In this document: one piece after another, positions 1-9,900 of the stretch
Numbering within the stretch: position 1 is the first letter of the stretch
Layout of the letters: each line of letters begins with the position of its first letter
Origin: Melittangium boletus DSM 14713
GTDB taxonomy: Bacteria > Myxococcota > Myxococcia > Myxococcales > Myxococcaceae
NCBI RefSeq assembly: GCF_002305855.1
Contig: NZ_CP022163.1
Span: 6,572,292-6,636,291 of the forward strand
Reading direction: 5' to 3'
DNA length: 64,000 nucleotides
Program-made: the position numbers and the translations under genes
The notes under the pieces: generated by a model
The model's input: the letters and a program-made list of their open reading frames with translations, nothing else
Databases searched by the model: none
Told to the model about the DNA's origin: nothing

Positions 1-1319
1 TCCCCGAAGGCGTGGCCCAGGGAGTTGAAGAGGTTGGACACCTGCCGGTTGCTGGCCTTGCCCTCCTCGGGAAAGACGACCGTCCGGCCGTCGGTCTTGA
101 GCCCGAGCGCATTGCCGCCGACGAGCAGCATCGGCCACTCCCGCGCCGTGGAGTGGTGCTGCTCGCCGTTGTCGGACATGAAGACGATGGCCGTGTGGTC
201 CAGCATGGACCCGCTGGCGCCGACCTCCGGCGTGGCCTCCAGGGTCCGCGCGAGCCTGGCGACGAGCTCGACGTGCCTGCGGGTCACCGCGGCGATGGCG
301 TTCCAGTTCCCGCCCGCGTCGATGCCGTGCTGCAGGTTGTGCCGCGCCTCCCCGGCGATGCTGGAGGGATAGCTCACGTCGAAGCCCGAGGTTCCCGAGG
401 CGAGGACCACGAGGTGGGTGAGTCCTCCCAGCAGGCTCGCGGTGGCGATCTGGAACTGTGCCTCGATCCAGGCGAGCGAGTCCGGAGGGTTCGAGGGGTC
501 GCGCAGGAGCGGGTTCTCCGCGGGCGGCGGCGGCAGCAGCGGCCGCACCTGATCGGCCATGGAGCGCAGCACGTCCTCGCGCGAGCGCAGGGACTCGAGC
601 GAGGTGAGATAGCGCTCGAGCTTCAGGCGCTCGTTGGAGTTGCCGCGGAAGGTGGCCAGGGCGGCTTTGACATCGTCGCGGGCGAAGTCGAAGAGCTGGC
701 CGCGATCCCGGCCCGTCGCCGCACCGCCGATCAGCGAGCCGAAGGTGCTGTCATACGCCAGCGCGGGGTTGACCAGGATCCCGGCCGGCTTGCGCGGGCC
801 ATGGCTGCACGTCTCGTACACGATGGAGACGCGCGCCGAGCTGGTTCCCAGGCGCAGGGCATCGAAGGGGGCGTTGCGCTTGAGCCGCGGAGCGAGCACC
901 GCGTCGAGGGTGGCCCCCGCCCCGTGGACCGCGCAGGAGAGCGCGCCCGTGCCGCTGGAGTGCCCGCCGCCGGCTATCGTGCTCGACAGGCCCAGTACCA
1001 CCGCGGAGCGCTGCTCGAGCGAGCTGTTGCCCGCGGAGGCCGCGAGCGGACCCAGGCAGAGCGCCGACGAGAGTGCGTCTCCCTGGAGGACGAGCGGTTT
1101 GGCTGGGTAGACGTGCGAGAAGAGGTGGCGCGAGCCGATGGCCGCCGCGCCGAGCGCGTTCCGGGCCCGGGTCGTCAGGAACGCCTGCGGATAGATGCCG
1201 TTGCACTCGAGGACGAGGACCAGGCGCGAGGGTGTCACCGCCCGCGCGAAGGCCTCCTTCATGAAGGGGGCGAAGAGGCCCGCGCCCAGGCCCCGCAGCA
1301 GCGTACGTCGTTTCATCAT
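1..1319 (-). CDS. DUF1552 family exported protein (3' end cut by window edge)
   Basis: The protein starts at the second-last ATG (MMKRRTLLRGLGAG) and runs off the left edge, so the C-terminus is missing; about 439 residues are visible, close to the usual family length. The N-terminus carries a twin-arginine-like signal (KRRTLLRG followed by a short hydrophobic stretch), suggesting export by the Tat route. Internal segments such as GGGHSSGTGA and FMSDNGEQHHS are typical of DUF1552, a family of unknown function that nearly always sits beside a DUF1592 gene in Myxococcota and Planctomycetes. Here the DUF1592 gene is directly upstream with a two-base gap, so the pair is almost certainly co-transcribed. 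A sulfatase/phosphatase-like fold has a faint resemblance, but no catalytic claim can be made. Confidence 0.85.
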   Translation of the reverse strand, partial: MMKRRTLLRGLGAGLFAPFMKEAFARAVTPSRLVLVLECNGIYPQAFLTTRARNALGAAAIGSRHLFSHVYPAKPLVLQGDALSSALCLGPLAASAGNSSLEQRSAVVLGLSSTIAGGGHSSGTGALSCAVHGAGATLDAVLAPRLKRNAPFDALRLGTSSARVSIVYETCSHGPRKPAGILVNPALAYDSTFGSLIGGAATGRDRGQLFDFARDDVKAALATFRGNSNERLKLERYLTSLESLRSREDVLRSMADQVRPLLPPPPAENPLLRDPSNPPDSLAWIEAQFQIATASLLGGLTHLVVLASGTSGFDVSYPSSIAGEARHNLQHGIDAGGNWNAIAAVTRRHVELVARLARTLEATPEVGASGSMLDHTAIVFMSDNGEQHHSTAREWPMLLVGGNALGLKTDGRTVVFPEEGKASNRQVSNLFNSLGHAFG

Positions 1320-1321
1320 GG

Positions 1322-3616
1322 TCACTCCGCCTCTCCGGGCACGCGCCGCGTCTTCCACGTCTCGCTCTTCATCAACGCACCCACCATGGACAGGAAGGAT
1401 CCGTTGTTCGCGTCATACGCCTGCTCCATCTGCGTGAGCGTGCAGGCATCGGTCTGGTTCTCGGGGCGGCCCACGTAGTAGCGGAAGGCCTGGCGCACGA
1501 AGCAGCGCTTCACGTGCCGCGAGCCGGCCAGCTTCTCGCTCAGCTCCACGGCATCGCGCACCGGTCCGTTGAGCGCCGGGTCGGGCATCCCGGTGAGGAC
1601 CGAGGTCCCATCCGGCGGGCTCCAGCCGCCGTCCGGCGCGTGATCCCGCCGCCGGAGGTAGCCGGCGTGGTTGTAGGTCTCGAAGGGGAGGCCGAGCGGG
1701 TTCATCAGCACGTGGCAGCCCTGGCAGGCCGTGCTCGCCGTGGCCTCCTCGAGGCGGCGGCGCGCGTTCTTGTCCGGGGCGTGCGGACCAACCTGGGCCA
1801 CGACCTTGACCGAGCTGAGCGGCGGCACCCAATCGCAGAGCAGGTTCTCGCGGATCCACTTGCCGCGGTGGACGGCGGAGGGGTCGTCCTCGAAGTTGCC
1901 TCCATGCGCGCCCAGCCAGGCCGGGTGGGTCAGCACGCCAGCGCGCTCCTTGGCGGGCAGCGTCACCCAGCGAGCGGCCTGGGTGTCGGCGATGGTCTGC
2001 TCGGTGCCATAGGGATGACCGGTGTAGCGCACCGTGTTCTCGTAGTTCGCGACGTTGACCGTCGAGGCCAGGAAGAACGTCCGCGTGGTGAGCAGGGTCT
2101 CGAGCACGTCCACGTCGGCCACCACGACCCGCGCGACGAGGTCGTCCAGTTGCTGCACCATCGTCGACTCGTATCCGTAGTAGCCGGACATCAGGTTCCC
2201 GAACGACATCTCGCTGGTGCCGCTGATGGGACCTCCATTGTCATCCCAGGCCGAGGTCGCCGAGGGACGCTCCTTGAAGACGCTGGCGACGTGGGCGTAG
2301 CCCAGCCACTCACGGAAGAAGCCGGACAGGCCGTCCGCGAGCCAGTACTGGCCACGGCGCGTGCGCCACAGCTCGCTGTTGTAGTCCTGCACCAGGTCGA
2401 AGCGCGTCGGATCCGTGCCTCCCGCGTTGCGGCGGAAGAGGCGCTCGACCGTGGTGTCGTCGCGGATGCTGCCATCGCGCGCGGCCGCGGTGATGTCCGC
2501 CAGGTGTCCGTCGGGACCGGCGGAGTAGTAGGGCCAGGTCCAGAGCGGTGTCGCGCCGGGCGCGCGGCTGCCCACGGCATAGGAGAGCTGCTGCGCGAGC
2601 TCCCACGGGCCGAGCTCCGCGCGACCGGCCTCCTGTGTCCCGAGTTCCTCGCGGAAGAGCGCACCCGTCGTCAACCACGCGGCATTGGAGACGCGGACGA
2701 TGGATGCCGTGCGGATGGCCTCCCCGGTGCCCGACTCCTGCGAGAGCACGGTGGTGGCGAAGGCCCGCAGGCGATCCACCTCGTCGGTGCGCGGCGGGCG
2801 GTGGAGCACCCCGCGCTCGAGGAAGACGGAGACGAAGTTCCGGACGCACGCGGCCGAGGGCCGGTTGTCGTGGAACATGCAGCGCAGGGAAACGTCCTCG
2901 CGCACCCACTCGAGGCGGTTGCTCCCGGTGTACGGCCCGGCCCACGGGGAACCTGCCTCGGCGACGATGGGAAGGAAGAGCTCCACCGTGGCCTCGTCCA
3001 AGGTCTCGTCGGTGGCCCAGGTGCTGTACTGCTCGCCGGCGCTGGGGTCGAAGGGGTTGTCGTAGAAGCTGAAGCCGGTCCAGCTCCGCGTGACGGCCCC
3101 ACCCACGTTGCGTGTCCACTCCCAGCGGTTGAGTCGGCGCAGCCGCGTGGGCGCGTCCGACACGACGCCGGGGGTGCAGGCGAAGAGTTCGTCCTGAGGG
3201 ATGAGGTTGGGGGAGGGGAGGGGGGTCGTCCCACCGTCGGAGGAGGTCTCCCCGCAGGAAGGCATGCCCTCGGCGACCCAGGCCGCGAGGACGGCCACCT
3301 CCCGTTGTGTGGCCGGGGTCTCGGGCGAGGGGGGCATGGGCTTCACGGCATCCCGCATGCGGAGCAGGGCCCGCTCGGCGTTCGTCTGGGTGCTGTCACT
3401 GGCCGCGGGGGTCCGCATCGCCTGCAACGTGGCGAGCGACATGGGCGCCCCCGCGCTGGGCACCGCCCCGTGGCAGCTTGTGCAGCGCGTGGCCAGCAGT
3501 TCCTGGACCTCGCACGCGGAGGCGGAGGCTGGCACCCCGCCATCCGTCGTTCCCCCTCCGTCCTCTTTGCATCCGGTGAGCATCAGGACGCCGAGCAGCA
3601 GTACGCGCTTGGTCAT
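1322..3616 (-). CDS. DUF1592/DUF1588-type lipoprotein with two CxxCH haem-binding motifs
   Basis: The 764-residue product begins MTKRVLLLGVLMLTGC, a clear lipoprotein signal with Cys16 as the lipidated residue; an alternative ATG lies four codons upstream (3628) and would lengthen the signal. A CTSCH motif at residues 45-49 and a CQGCH motif near residue 631 are c-type haem attachment sites, as expected for the DUF1595-DUF1592-DUF1588-DUF1585 architecture. The segment ending in NPLGLPFETYNHAG after the second motif is characteristic of the DUF1588 part. Family members are large periplasmic or surface cytochrome-like proteins of unknown substrate, encoded with DUF1552 partners, as here. A role in extracellular redox chemistry is inference from the haem motifs only. 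Confidence 0.88.
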   Translation of the reverse strand: MTKRVLLLGVLMLTGCKEDGGGTTDGGVPASASACEVQELLATRCTSCHGAVPSAGAPMSLATLQAMRTPAASDSTQTNAERALLRMRDAVKPMPPSPETPATQREVAVLAAWVAEGMPSCGETSSDGGTTPLPSPNLIPQDELFACTPGVVSDAPTRLRRLNRWEWTRNVGGAVTRSWTGFSFYDNPFDPSAGEQYSTWATDETLDEATVELFLPIVAEAGSPWAGPYTGSNRLEWVREDVSLRCMFHDNRPSAACVRNFVSVFLERGVLHRPPRTDEVDRLRAFATTVLSQESGTGEAIRTASIVRVSNAAWLTTGALFREELGTQEAGRAELGPWELAQQLSYAVGSRAPGATPLWTWPYYSAGPDGHLADITAAARDGSIRDDTTVERLFRRNAGGTDPTRFDLVQDYNSELWRTRRGQYWLADGLSGFFREWLGYAHVASVFKERPSATSAWDDNGGPISGTSEMSFGNLMSGYYGYESTMVQQLDDLVARVVVADVDVLETLLTTRTFFLASTVNVANYENTVRYTGHPYGTEQTIADTQAARWVTLPAKERAGVLTHPAWLGAHGGNFEDDPSAVHRGKWIRENLLCDWVPPLSSVKVVAQVGPHAPDKNARRRLEEATASTACQGCHVLMNPLGLPFETYNHAGYLRRRDHAPDGGWSPPDGTSVLTGMPDPALNGPVRDAVELSEKLAGSRHVKRCFVRQAFRYYVGRPENQTDACTLTQMEQAYDANNGSFLSMVGALMKSETWKTRRVPGEAE

Positions 3617-3750
3617 GGTCCAGAGCATCCGCCGGGCAAGTCACCGGATGCAATGACGGTGGGCTGGCTTGACGTCACGGGCCGGTGGCGCCGGACCGGA
3701 GGGACCGACCTCGCGCGGGCCGTGCATGCTCGCCCTGGTTCAACACCCTC

Positions 3751-4395
3751 TCAGGCGAGCGGGGCAAAGCCGTCCGCGGCGGGGTCGTAGCGCATGAGCG
3801 CCATCGCCTCGAGATCGAAGTACCACCCGTGGAGGGTCAGCTTGTCCGCCTGCACGCGGCGCTGGATCCAGGGGAAGGTCATCAGGTTGTCGAGCGAGGC
3901 GACCACCCCGCGCTTCTCGCAGGCCCGCTGCCGTGCCTCGCCGTCCACGTTCCCCACCTCGGCGAGCGCCCGGTCCCGCGCCTCGGAGGCCATGGTGATC
4001 CACGGCGCGAGGAAGTGCGCTTCCTTGTGCACCCAGGGCGAGCCCTCGATGAGCGCCCGGATGCCACCGCACCCGAAGTGCCCCAGCACGATGATCTGGG
4101 AGACCTCGAGCCCCCGCACGGCGAACTCCAGCGCGGCGCTGGTGCCATGGTACTTGCCGCCCGACTCGCACGGAGGCACCAGGTTGGCCACGTTGCGGAT
4201 GACGAAGAGATCTCCCGGAGCGGCGTCCAGGATGATGGCTGGATCCACGCGCGAGTCGCAGCAGGCCACCACCGCCACCTTGGGCGATTGCCCTTCGGTG
4301 GTCAGCCGACGGAGCAACTCGGGGGAGTGGGAGTAGTGGTGCCGCTTGAAGACGCGGAAGCCATCCAGAAGCCAGTCGATTTCATTCGCCGCCAT
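3751..4395 (-). CDS. Beta-class carbonic anhydrase
   Basis: The 214-residue protein interconverts CO2 and bicarbonate in the cytoplasm. Zinc ligands and the Asp-Arg dyad are visible: VACCDSRVDP near residue 40 (Cys, Asp, Arg) and VLGHFGCGG near residue 100 (His, Cys). The length is normal for the beta family. Reading frame remains open to 4590, but the start MAANEIDWLLDGF at 4395 matches family N-termini and avoids a low-quality, Ser/Arg/Pro-rich extension. The gene has its own 175-base upstream region. It is followed after about 130 bases by the DUF1592 gene in the same direction, so linkage to it is uncertain. Close relatives are often called Can or SulP-associated carbonic anhydrase; no transporter is adjacent here. 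Confidence 0.92.
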   Translation of the reverse strand: MAANEIDWLLDGFRVFKRHHYSHSPELLRRLTTEGQSPKVAVVACCDSRVDPAIILDAAPGDLFVIRNVANLVPPCESGGKYHGTSAALEFAVRGLEVSQIIVLGHFGCGGIRALIEGSPWVHKEAHFLAPWITMASEARDRALAEVGNVDGEARQRACEKRGVVASLDNLMTFPWIQRRVQADKLTLHGWYFDLEAMALMRYDPAADGFAPLA

Positions 4396-4533
4396 GGGTT
4401 TCTTCCTCGAGTGGGACGCCGCGCGGAGTGTGCGGGCCGTGAGCACTGGAGTACCAGAGGATTCGCCGCCGCGCGCTGTGGGGGCCGCACGTTCTGTCGG
4501 ACGCAGCGGGGAAAGGGCATGGTGAGACAAGAA

Positions 4534-4567
4534 GAAGGGCCCGGAATCTTTCGATTCTGGACCCTTC
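4534..4567 (-). terminator. Intrinsic terminator downstream of Ppx/GppA gene
   Basis: Two 15-base arms (4534-4548 and 4553-4567) pair with one mismatch and one G-T wobble around a GAAA-type tetraloop on the minus strand, followed by TTCTTGTCT. It lies 33 bases beyond the stop of the phosphatase gene and directly after a tRNA-Asp 3' fragment. Its sequence differs from the hairpin following the intact tRNA-Asp. Confidence 0.75.
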
Positions 4568-4570
4568 TCT

Positions 4571-4588
4571 TGGCGAGGAGTACGGGAC
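4571..4588 (-). repeat. tRNA-Asp 3'-end fragment, copy 3 (18 nt)
   Basis: TGGCGAGGAGTACGGGAC on the plus strand is identical to 15123-15140, the acceptor and half T-arm of tRNA-Asp including the encoded CCA. The rest of the tRNA is absent: twelve bases further on is the stop codon of the phosphatase gene. Like the other copies it is on the minus strand and is followed by a terminator hairpin. It is best read as an attachment-site relic. Confidence 0.75.
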
Positions 4589-4600
4589 ACCCTCTTTGTC

Positions 4601-5524
4601 TCAGGTGGCTCCGAAATGGTGCGCGAGCAGGCCCCAACACAGGCCCCGGTCGCTCACGAGGCAGCGGTCGAGCCCGAGTGCCCGAAGGCCCTCGAGCAGG
4701 ATGAGGCAGCCAGCGGGAATCACGTCCTCGCGCTTGGGCTGGATGCCGGGCAGTTTCTGGCGCTCGGCGAGCGGCAACCCGCACAGCTTGTCCGCCAGTG
4801 CCTCCAATTGGACGCGCAGGAGGGTGCCGCCGTGCACGCGCTTGGAGTCGTACGGATCGATGGCGTGCTGCACGGCGAAGAGCGTCGTCACCGTGCCGGA
4901 CATGCCCACGAGCTGGGCGCCCGGAGGGAAGGGGGGCAAGGCGGAGAACGTCTCACGCAGGTGGGCCTCCACGCGGGTCCGGTCCTCGGCGGTCAGCGGA
5001 TCCGACGTCACGTAGCGCTCGGTCATGCGCACCGAGCCCACATCGAAGCTGTGGCAGAAGGTCACGCGGCCCTGGGTGTCGCCGTAGATGAACTCGGTGG
5101 AGCCGCCGCCGGTATCCATCACCACGAGGGGACCCGAGGCGTCACGCCCGAAGTCCGCGTAGGCCGAGGTGAAGCACAGCTGCGCCTCCATTTGGCCGGA
5201 GATGATGTCCACGGTGACGCCGGCGCGTTGTTGGGCGGCGGAGAGGAACTCGGCACCGTTCTCCGCGTCGCGCGCGGCGCTGGTGGCGGACACGGCGAGG
5301 GCCTCCGCGCCGAGGCTCCGGGCCTCGAAGGCGAAATCGGAGAGCACCTGAAGGGTCTCCTCCATGCCCTCGGGCGAGAGGCGGCGGCTCTTGTCCACGC
5401 CCCGCCCCAGGCGGGTGATGTCAGCGCGCTCGCGGACGGCCTGGAAGCGGCCATCGGGCTGTCGGTCGGCGACGAGCAGGAGGACCGCGTTGGTCCCTAC
5501 GTCGATGGTGGCGTAACGAGGCAT
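4601..5524 (-). CDS. Ppx/GppA family exopolyphosphatase / pppGpp phosphohydrolase
   Basis: The 307-residue protein belongs to the ASKHA-fold Ppx/GppA family, which hydrolyses terminal phosphates of polyphosphate or pppGpp. The N-terminal phosphate loop IDVGTNAVLLLV (residues 7-18), the second nucleotide-binding loop VMDTGGGSTEF (near residue 141) and the MSGTVTTL segment (near 216) are all present. The length matches the short, two-domain form without the C-terminal HD domain of E. coli Ppx, so substrate preference cannot be read from sequence. It lies just beside the outermost tRNA-Asp fragment and shares a 250-base divergent upstream region with a lipoprotein gene. A strong hairpin terminator follows. 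Confidence 0.9.
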   Translation of the reverse strand: MPRYATIDVGTNAVLLLVADRQPDGRFQAVRERADITRLGRGVDKSRRLSPEGMEETLQVLSDFAFEARSLGAEALAVSATSAARDAENGAEFLSAAQQRAGVTVDIISGQMEAQLCFTSAYADFGRDASGPLVVMDTGGGSTEFIYGDTQGRVTFCHSFDVGSVRMTERYVTSDPLTAEDRTRVEAHLRETFSALPPFPPGAQLVGMSGTVTTLFAVQHAIDPYDSKRVHGGTLLRVQLEALADKLCGLPLAERQKLPGIQPKREDVIPAGCLILLEGLRALGLDRCLVSDRGLCWGLLAHHFGAT

Positions 5525-5773
5525 TCACCGGAGCCTATCAGCCCGGCAGCACCTCCAAGGTCGCGCTGGACGGTTCGCCTGTGTGAGGTGTGGAGGAGCG
5601 TCGTCGGCTCAGGTCAGCAGGTGCCGCACGGCAATCTCCGCTGGGTAGTCCTCGCGATCGAGCGGGAGTTGAAGTGTTCCCCTCTGGAAAAATGCGCTGG
5701 AGACACATGCGGTCCTGCCCGTGGCCGCATCACACGTCGCGGGGGCATGGGGTCAAGTAGAATGGCGGGCTCA

Positions 5774-6859
5774 ATGCCATCCATTCGCTCCATCGCTCTC
5801 TCCTCCATCGTCGTGCTCGGCTTCGTCACGGCTTGCGACGACACTTCCACCTCTCCCCCCGTCGACACACCCGACGCCTCTGTGCCGGTGATGTGCAACA
5901 GCGTCGGCGTCGAGCTGTGCGGCGGCGCCTGCGTGAGCACCGTGAGCGACCCAATGCACTGCGGTGGTTGCGATAAGGCGTGCGCGACTGGCGAGGCGTG
6001 TGAGGGTGGCGTCTGTGTGGCGCTCTGTCAGATCGACGGCGAGCAGGTCACCGCCGGGGCGGTGAACGCGGCGAATGCGTGCGAGCAGTGCACGCCGGAG
6101 ACGTCCGCGACCGCGTGGACGCAACGCACTGACGGGACGCCATGCAGTCCGGGTCAGGTCTGCTCGGCAGGCGTGTGCACCCCGAAGTGCTTCATCGACG
6201 GCGTGGTCCATGCCGAGGGTGCTCCGAACCCGGCGAACGCCTGCGAAGCGTGCGTGCCAGAGACGTCGACGACGCAGTGGACGGCGCGCGCGAGCGTTCC
6301 GCTGCTGGTCGGTGGCGACGACATCACGGCGCAAGGCTGGACGACAGCCGCGCAGGCGCCCAACACGCTCACGTACGGCGCGGACTACGTTCGCCTCGCG
6401 ACATCGACGAACAGCGGCGGGCGAACGAGCGGGCAGTTGCTCATCATGCGGGCGAACTCGCTCGATGGGACGAAGCCGTTCGCGCTCCGCGTGACCATGC
6501 TGGTCGAGTCGGTGAAAAACCACAACCAGTTGGACAGCGGCGCGGCCATCCTCGGGAGCTTCACGCCGCCCGCCGGCCAGGCCGTGGATCGTTCGCAGAT
6601 GATCTACCTCGACAGCGGGGCGATCGGCTGGGCGGACGACACGCAGTCCGCGGCGTTCCCGGTGACCGACAACGCGTATCATGTCTACGAACTCTCAGTG
6701 GACGCGGCGAAGGTGGCGACGGTGAGCATCGACGGCGTCCCGAAGCTCACGCGGAACAACTTCGCGGCGAATGGTACCATCGCCATCGGCGACCAGACCA
6801 ACGACCCGAACGTCGACGGAGCGGTGCGGATCAAGTCGGTCGAGCGGCTCTGTCCCTAG
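5774..6859 (+). CDS. Cys-rich lipoprotein with C-terminal LamG-like domain, unknown function
   Basis: The chosen start MPSIRSIALSS gives a compact lipoprotein signal with lipobox FVTAC (Cys21); ATGs at 5747 and 5762 are possible but lengthen the signal. Of 361 residues, about 25-170 hold three short Cys-rich units (CGGACVS, HCGGCDKAC, CEQCTPET, CEACVPET), a pattern common in myxobacterial surface lipoproteins. The last 190 residues look like a beta-sandwich carbohydrate- or laminin-G-type domain (for example LDSGAIGWADD, VSIDGVPKL), an inference from pattern only. The codons strongly favour GCG, ACG and TCG, unlike neighbouring genes that prefer GCC, ACC and CTC. That suggests acquisition from another lineage and fits its place inside the tRNA-Asp-bounded region. 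Confidence 0.8.
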   Translation: MPSIRSIALSSIVVLGFVTACDDTSTSPPVDTPDASVPVMCNSVGVELCGGACVSTVSDPMHCGGCDKACATGEACEGGVCVALCQIDGEQVTAGAVNAANACEQCTPETSATAWTQRTDGTPCSPGQVCSAGVCTPKCFIDGVVHAEGAPNPANACEACVPETSTTQWTARASVPLLVGGDDITAQGWTTAAQAPNTLTYGADYVRLATSTNSGGRTSGQLLIMRANSLDGTKPFALRVTMLVESVKNHNQLDSGAAILGSFTPPAGQAVDRSQMIYLDSGAIGWADDTQSAAFPVTDNAYHVYELSVDAAKVATVSIDGVPKLTRNNFAANGTIAIGDQTNDPNVDGAVRIKSVERLCP

Positions 6860-6972
6860 CGCACCGCTCAGGCTGAAAAGCCCGATGGAGTCCAGTTGGA
6901 TGGATGGATCAGACAGTCGGCCGCCTCCATGTCGTTCCCTCCTCTCCCGGGCCCGCGTTGTTCCATCAAGGC

Positions 6973-9900
6973 ATGTTGCATCTTCCTGGCTACACCCTTC
7001 GAGGGGCCATCAAGGCCACCCGCACCAACCTGCTCTTCCACGCGGTGCGCGATGCCGATGGCCTCCCCCTCATCCTCAAGACGCCCTTGGCCACCTTCCT
7101 GGGCCCGCGAGAGCTCGAGCGCTACCGCCGTGAGTTCAGCATCCTCCAGCGGCTCCGGGACGTGCGCGGGGTCACCCGCGTCCATGCTTGCGAACGGTTC
7201 CATGAGCGCCCAGTGCTTCTGCTGGAGGTGGTGGAGGGGACTCCCCTGTCGGAGCTCACCGGCCGTCCCTTCGAGGTGGTCCGCGCCCTGGAGCTGGCCC
7301 TCTCCCTGACCGCCACCCTGGCCGAGATCCACCGCCGCGGTGTCATCCACAAGGATCTCAAGCCCTCCAACATCATCGTCACTCCCTCGGGCGACACCCG
7401 GCTCATCGATTTCGGCACCGCCACCCTTCAGCTCGTCGAGCACGTGGATGCGGCCCCCGGTGCTCTCATCGAGGGCACCCTGGCCTACATGTCCCCCGAG
7501 CAGACCGGGCGCATGAACCGCCCGGTGGACTACCGCACCGACCTCTACTCGCTGGGTGTCACCCTCTACGAGCTGCTGACGGGCAGCCGCCCCTTTCACG
7601 GGCGCGACGCACTCGAGTGGTTCCATGCGCACATGGCACAAGCCCCCCAACCCCCGCTGGAGCGGGTGCCGGGTCTGCCTTCCGTCCTCTCCGCCATCGT
7701 CCTCAAGCTGCTGGCCAAGGTCGCCGAGGAGCGCTACCAGAGCGCCGACGGACTCATCGCGGACCTCGAGCGGTGCCGGGACAACCTGCGCCGGGGCGTG
7801 CACGAGGACTTTCCCCTCGGCGTGCACGACGACCCCATCCACTTCCAGCTCCCCCAAGGCCTCTATGGGCGGGGTGCCGAGGTCGCGGCCTTGCGCCAGG
7901 GCTTCGAGCGCGTGGCGCGCAACGGGCGGCCCGAGCTCATCCTGGTCCACGGGTACTCTGGCATTGGCAAATCCTCCCTGGTCAACGAGCTGCACAAGCC
8001 CGTGGTGCGCCAGCGCGGCTTCTTCCTCAGCGGCAAGTTCGAGCAGTTCCAGCAGGACATCCCCTACGCCACCCTGGCCCAGGCCATCCGCGGCCTGACG
8101 CAACAGCTGCTGGCGAGCACCAACGAGGAGCTGGCCCGTTGGTGCTCGCAACTGAACGAGGCCTGGGAGGGACAGGGCCAGGTCCTCGTGGACGTGATGC
8201 CCCAGCTCGGACTCGTCGTCGGCAAGCAGCCCCCGGTCCAGGAGCTGCCTCCCTCCGAGGCTCAGCACCGTTTCCACCGCGTCTTCCGCGAGTTCCTCGG
8301 TGTCTTCGCCACTTCCGAGCACCCCCTCGTCCTCTTCATGGATGACTTGCAGTGGGCGGACCTGGCCAGCCTCCAGTTCCTTCATCACCTGCTCTTCCAT
8401 CCGGAGACACCTCCGGTCCTGCTCATTGGGGCCTTCCGCGACAACGAGGTCGGCCCCACCCACCCGTTGACGAATACCCTGGAGGCGTTGCGCAAGACCG
8501 GTGCGCGGGTGACCGCCCTCCAGCTCGAGCCGCTGAGCCTCGATGAGGTGCGGCAGCTTGTCGCCGACACGCTCCCCGGAGCGGGGGCGGAGGTCATCGA
8601 GCCGCTCTCGGCCTTGGCTCGCGAGAAGACCGGAGGCAACCCCTTCTTCCTCTTGCAGTTCCTGCGGACGCTCCACCAGGACGGGCTCCTGGTCCGCACC
8701 CCCGAAGGCCCCTGGTCCTGGAACGCGGAGGCCACCCGGGCCAGGGGCTACTCCGACAACGTCGTCGACTTCATGGCCGACAAGCTGCGCCAGCTGCCCA
8801 TGGGCACCCAGCACCTGCTGCGGCTCGCGGCCTGTGCCGGCAACTCGTTCCCGCTCCAGATGCTCGGCCTCCTCTCCCACCTGCCGGAGCCCTCCGCGGT
8901 GGAACAGGGCCTGGAGCCCGCGCTCCGGGAAGGCATGCTGGTGCGTGCCAGTCCGGATCAGTACCGCTTCCTCCACGACCGCATCCAGCAGGCGGCCCAC
9001 GCCCTCGTCCCCGAGCAGGAGCGCAAGGCTGTCCACCTGCGCATTGGCCGGTGGCTGTTGGAGAGCCTGCCGCCGGAATCGGTGCGGGAGAAGCTCTTCG
9101 ACGTCGTGAGCCATCTCAGCGCCGGAGCGGAGCTGATCGAGACCGCCGAGGAGCGGCTGCGCGTGGCGATCCTGAACGCCGAGGCTGGACGCAAGGCCAA
9201 GGACTCCACCGCGTTCCGCTCCGCCGTCGCCTATCTCACCACGGCCTTCCAACTGTTCCCGGGAGACCCCTGGGAAACCGAGCCCCAGTGGGCCTTCAAG
9301 ATCCAGCTCGACCGGGCCACCTGCGAGTTCATGACTGGGAACGCCGCCGAGGCACGCCGGCTGGTGGAGGAGCTCCGGCCCCGGGCCAGCACCCGCGCGG
9401 ACACGGCGGCCGTCTACCGCTTGAGGAGCCACCTCCACGTCGCCGCCAGCGAGATCCCTCAGGCCATGGCCTGCCTCGTGGAGTGCCTGGCCCAGATGGG
9501 TCTGCCCCTCTCCCCGCGCCCGGCCTGGGAGGAGGTCGTGGCGGCCAACGAGGAGGTGTGGGCCCTGCTGGGGGAGCGTCCCATCGAGAGGCTCGTCGAC
9601 ATGCCGCTCATGACGGATCCGGACATGGAGGCGGTGATGAGCGTGCTCGGCTCCCTGAGCGCGCCAGCGTACTTCACCAACCACCACCTGCTCATCGTCA
9701 TCCTGTGCCGGATGGTCTCCCTGAGCATCCGGCATGGCAACAACGCCTCGTCCGCGCACGCGTATGCCTGGTACGGCGTGGTGCTGGGCCCCATCTTCAA
9801 ACGGTACCGGGACGCCTACGCCTTCGGTCAGCTCGCCTGGGCCCTCGTCGAACGCCACGACTTGTCCGCCATCCGCGGCAGGATCCTCTACATCCAGGAG

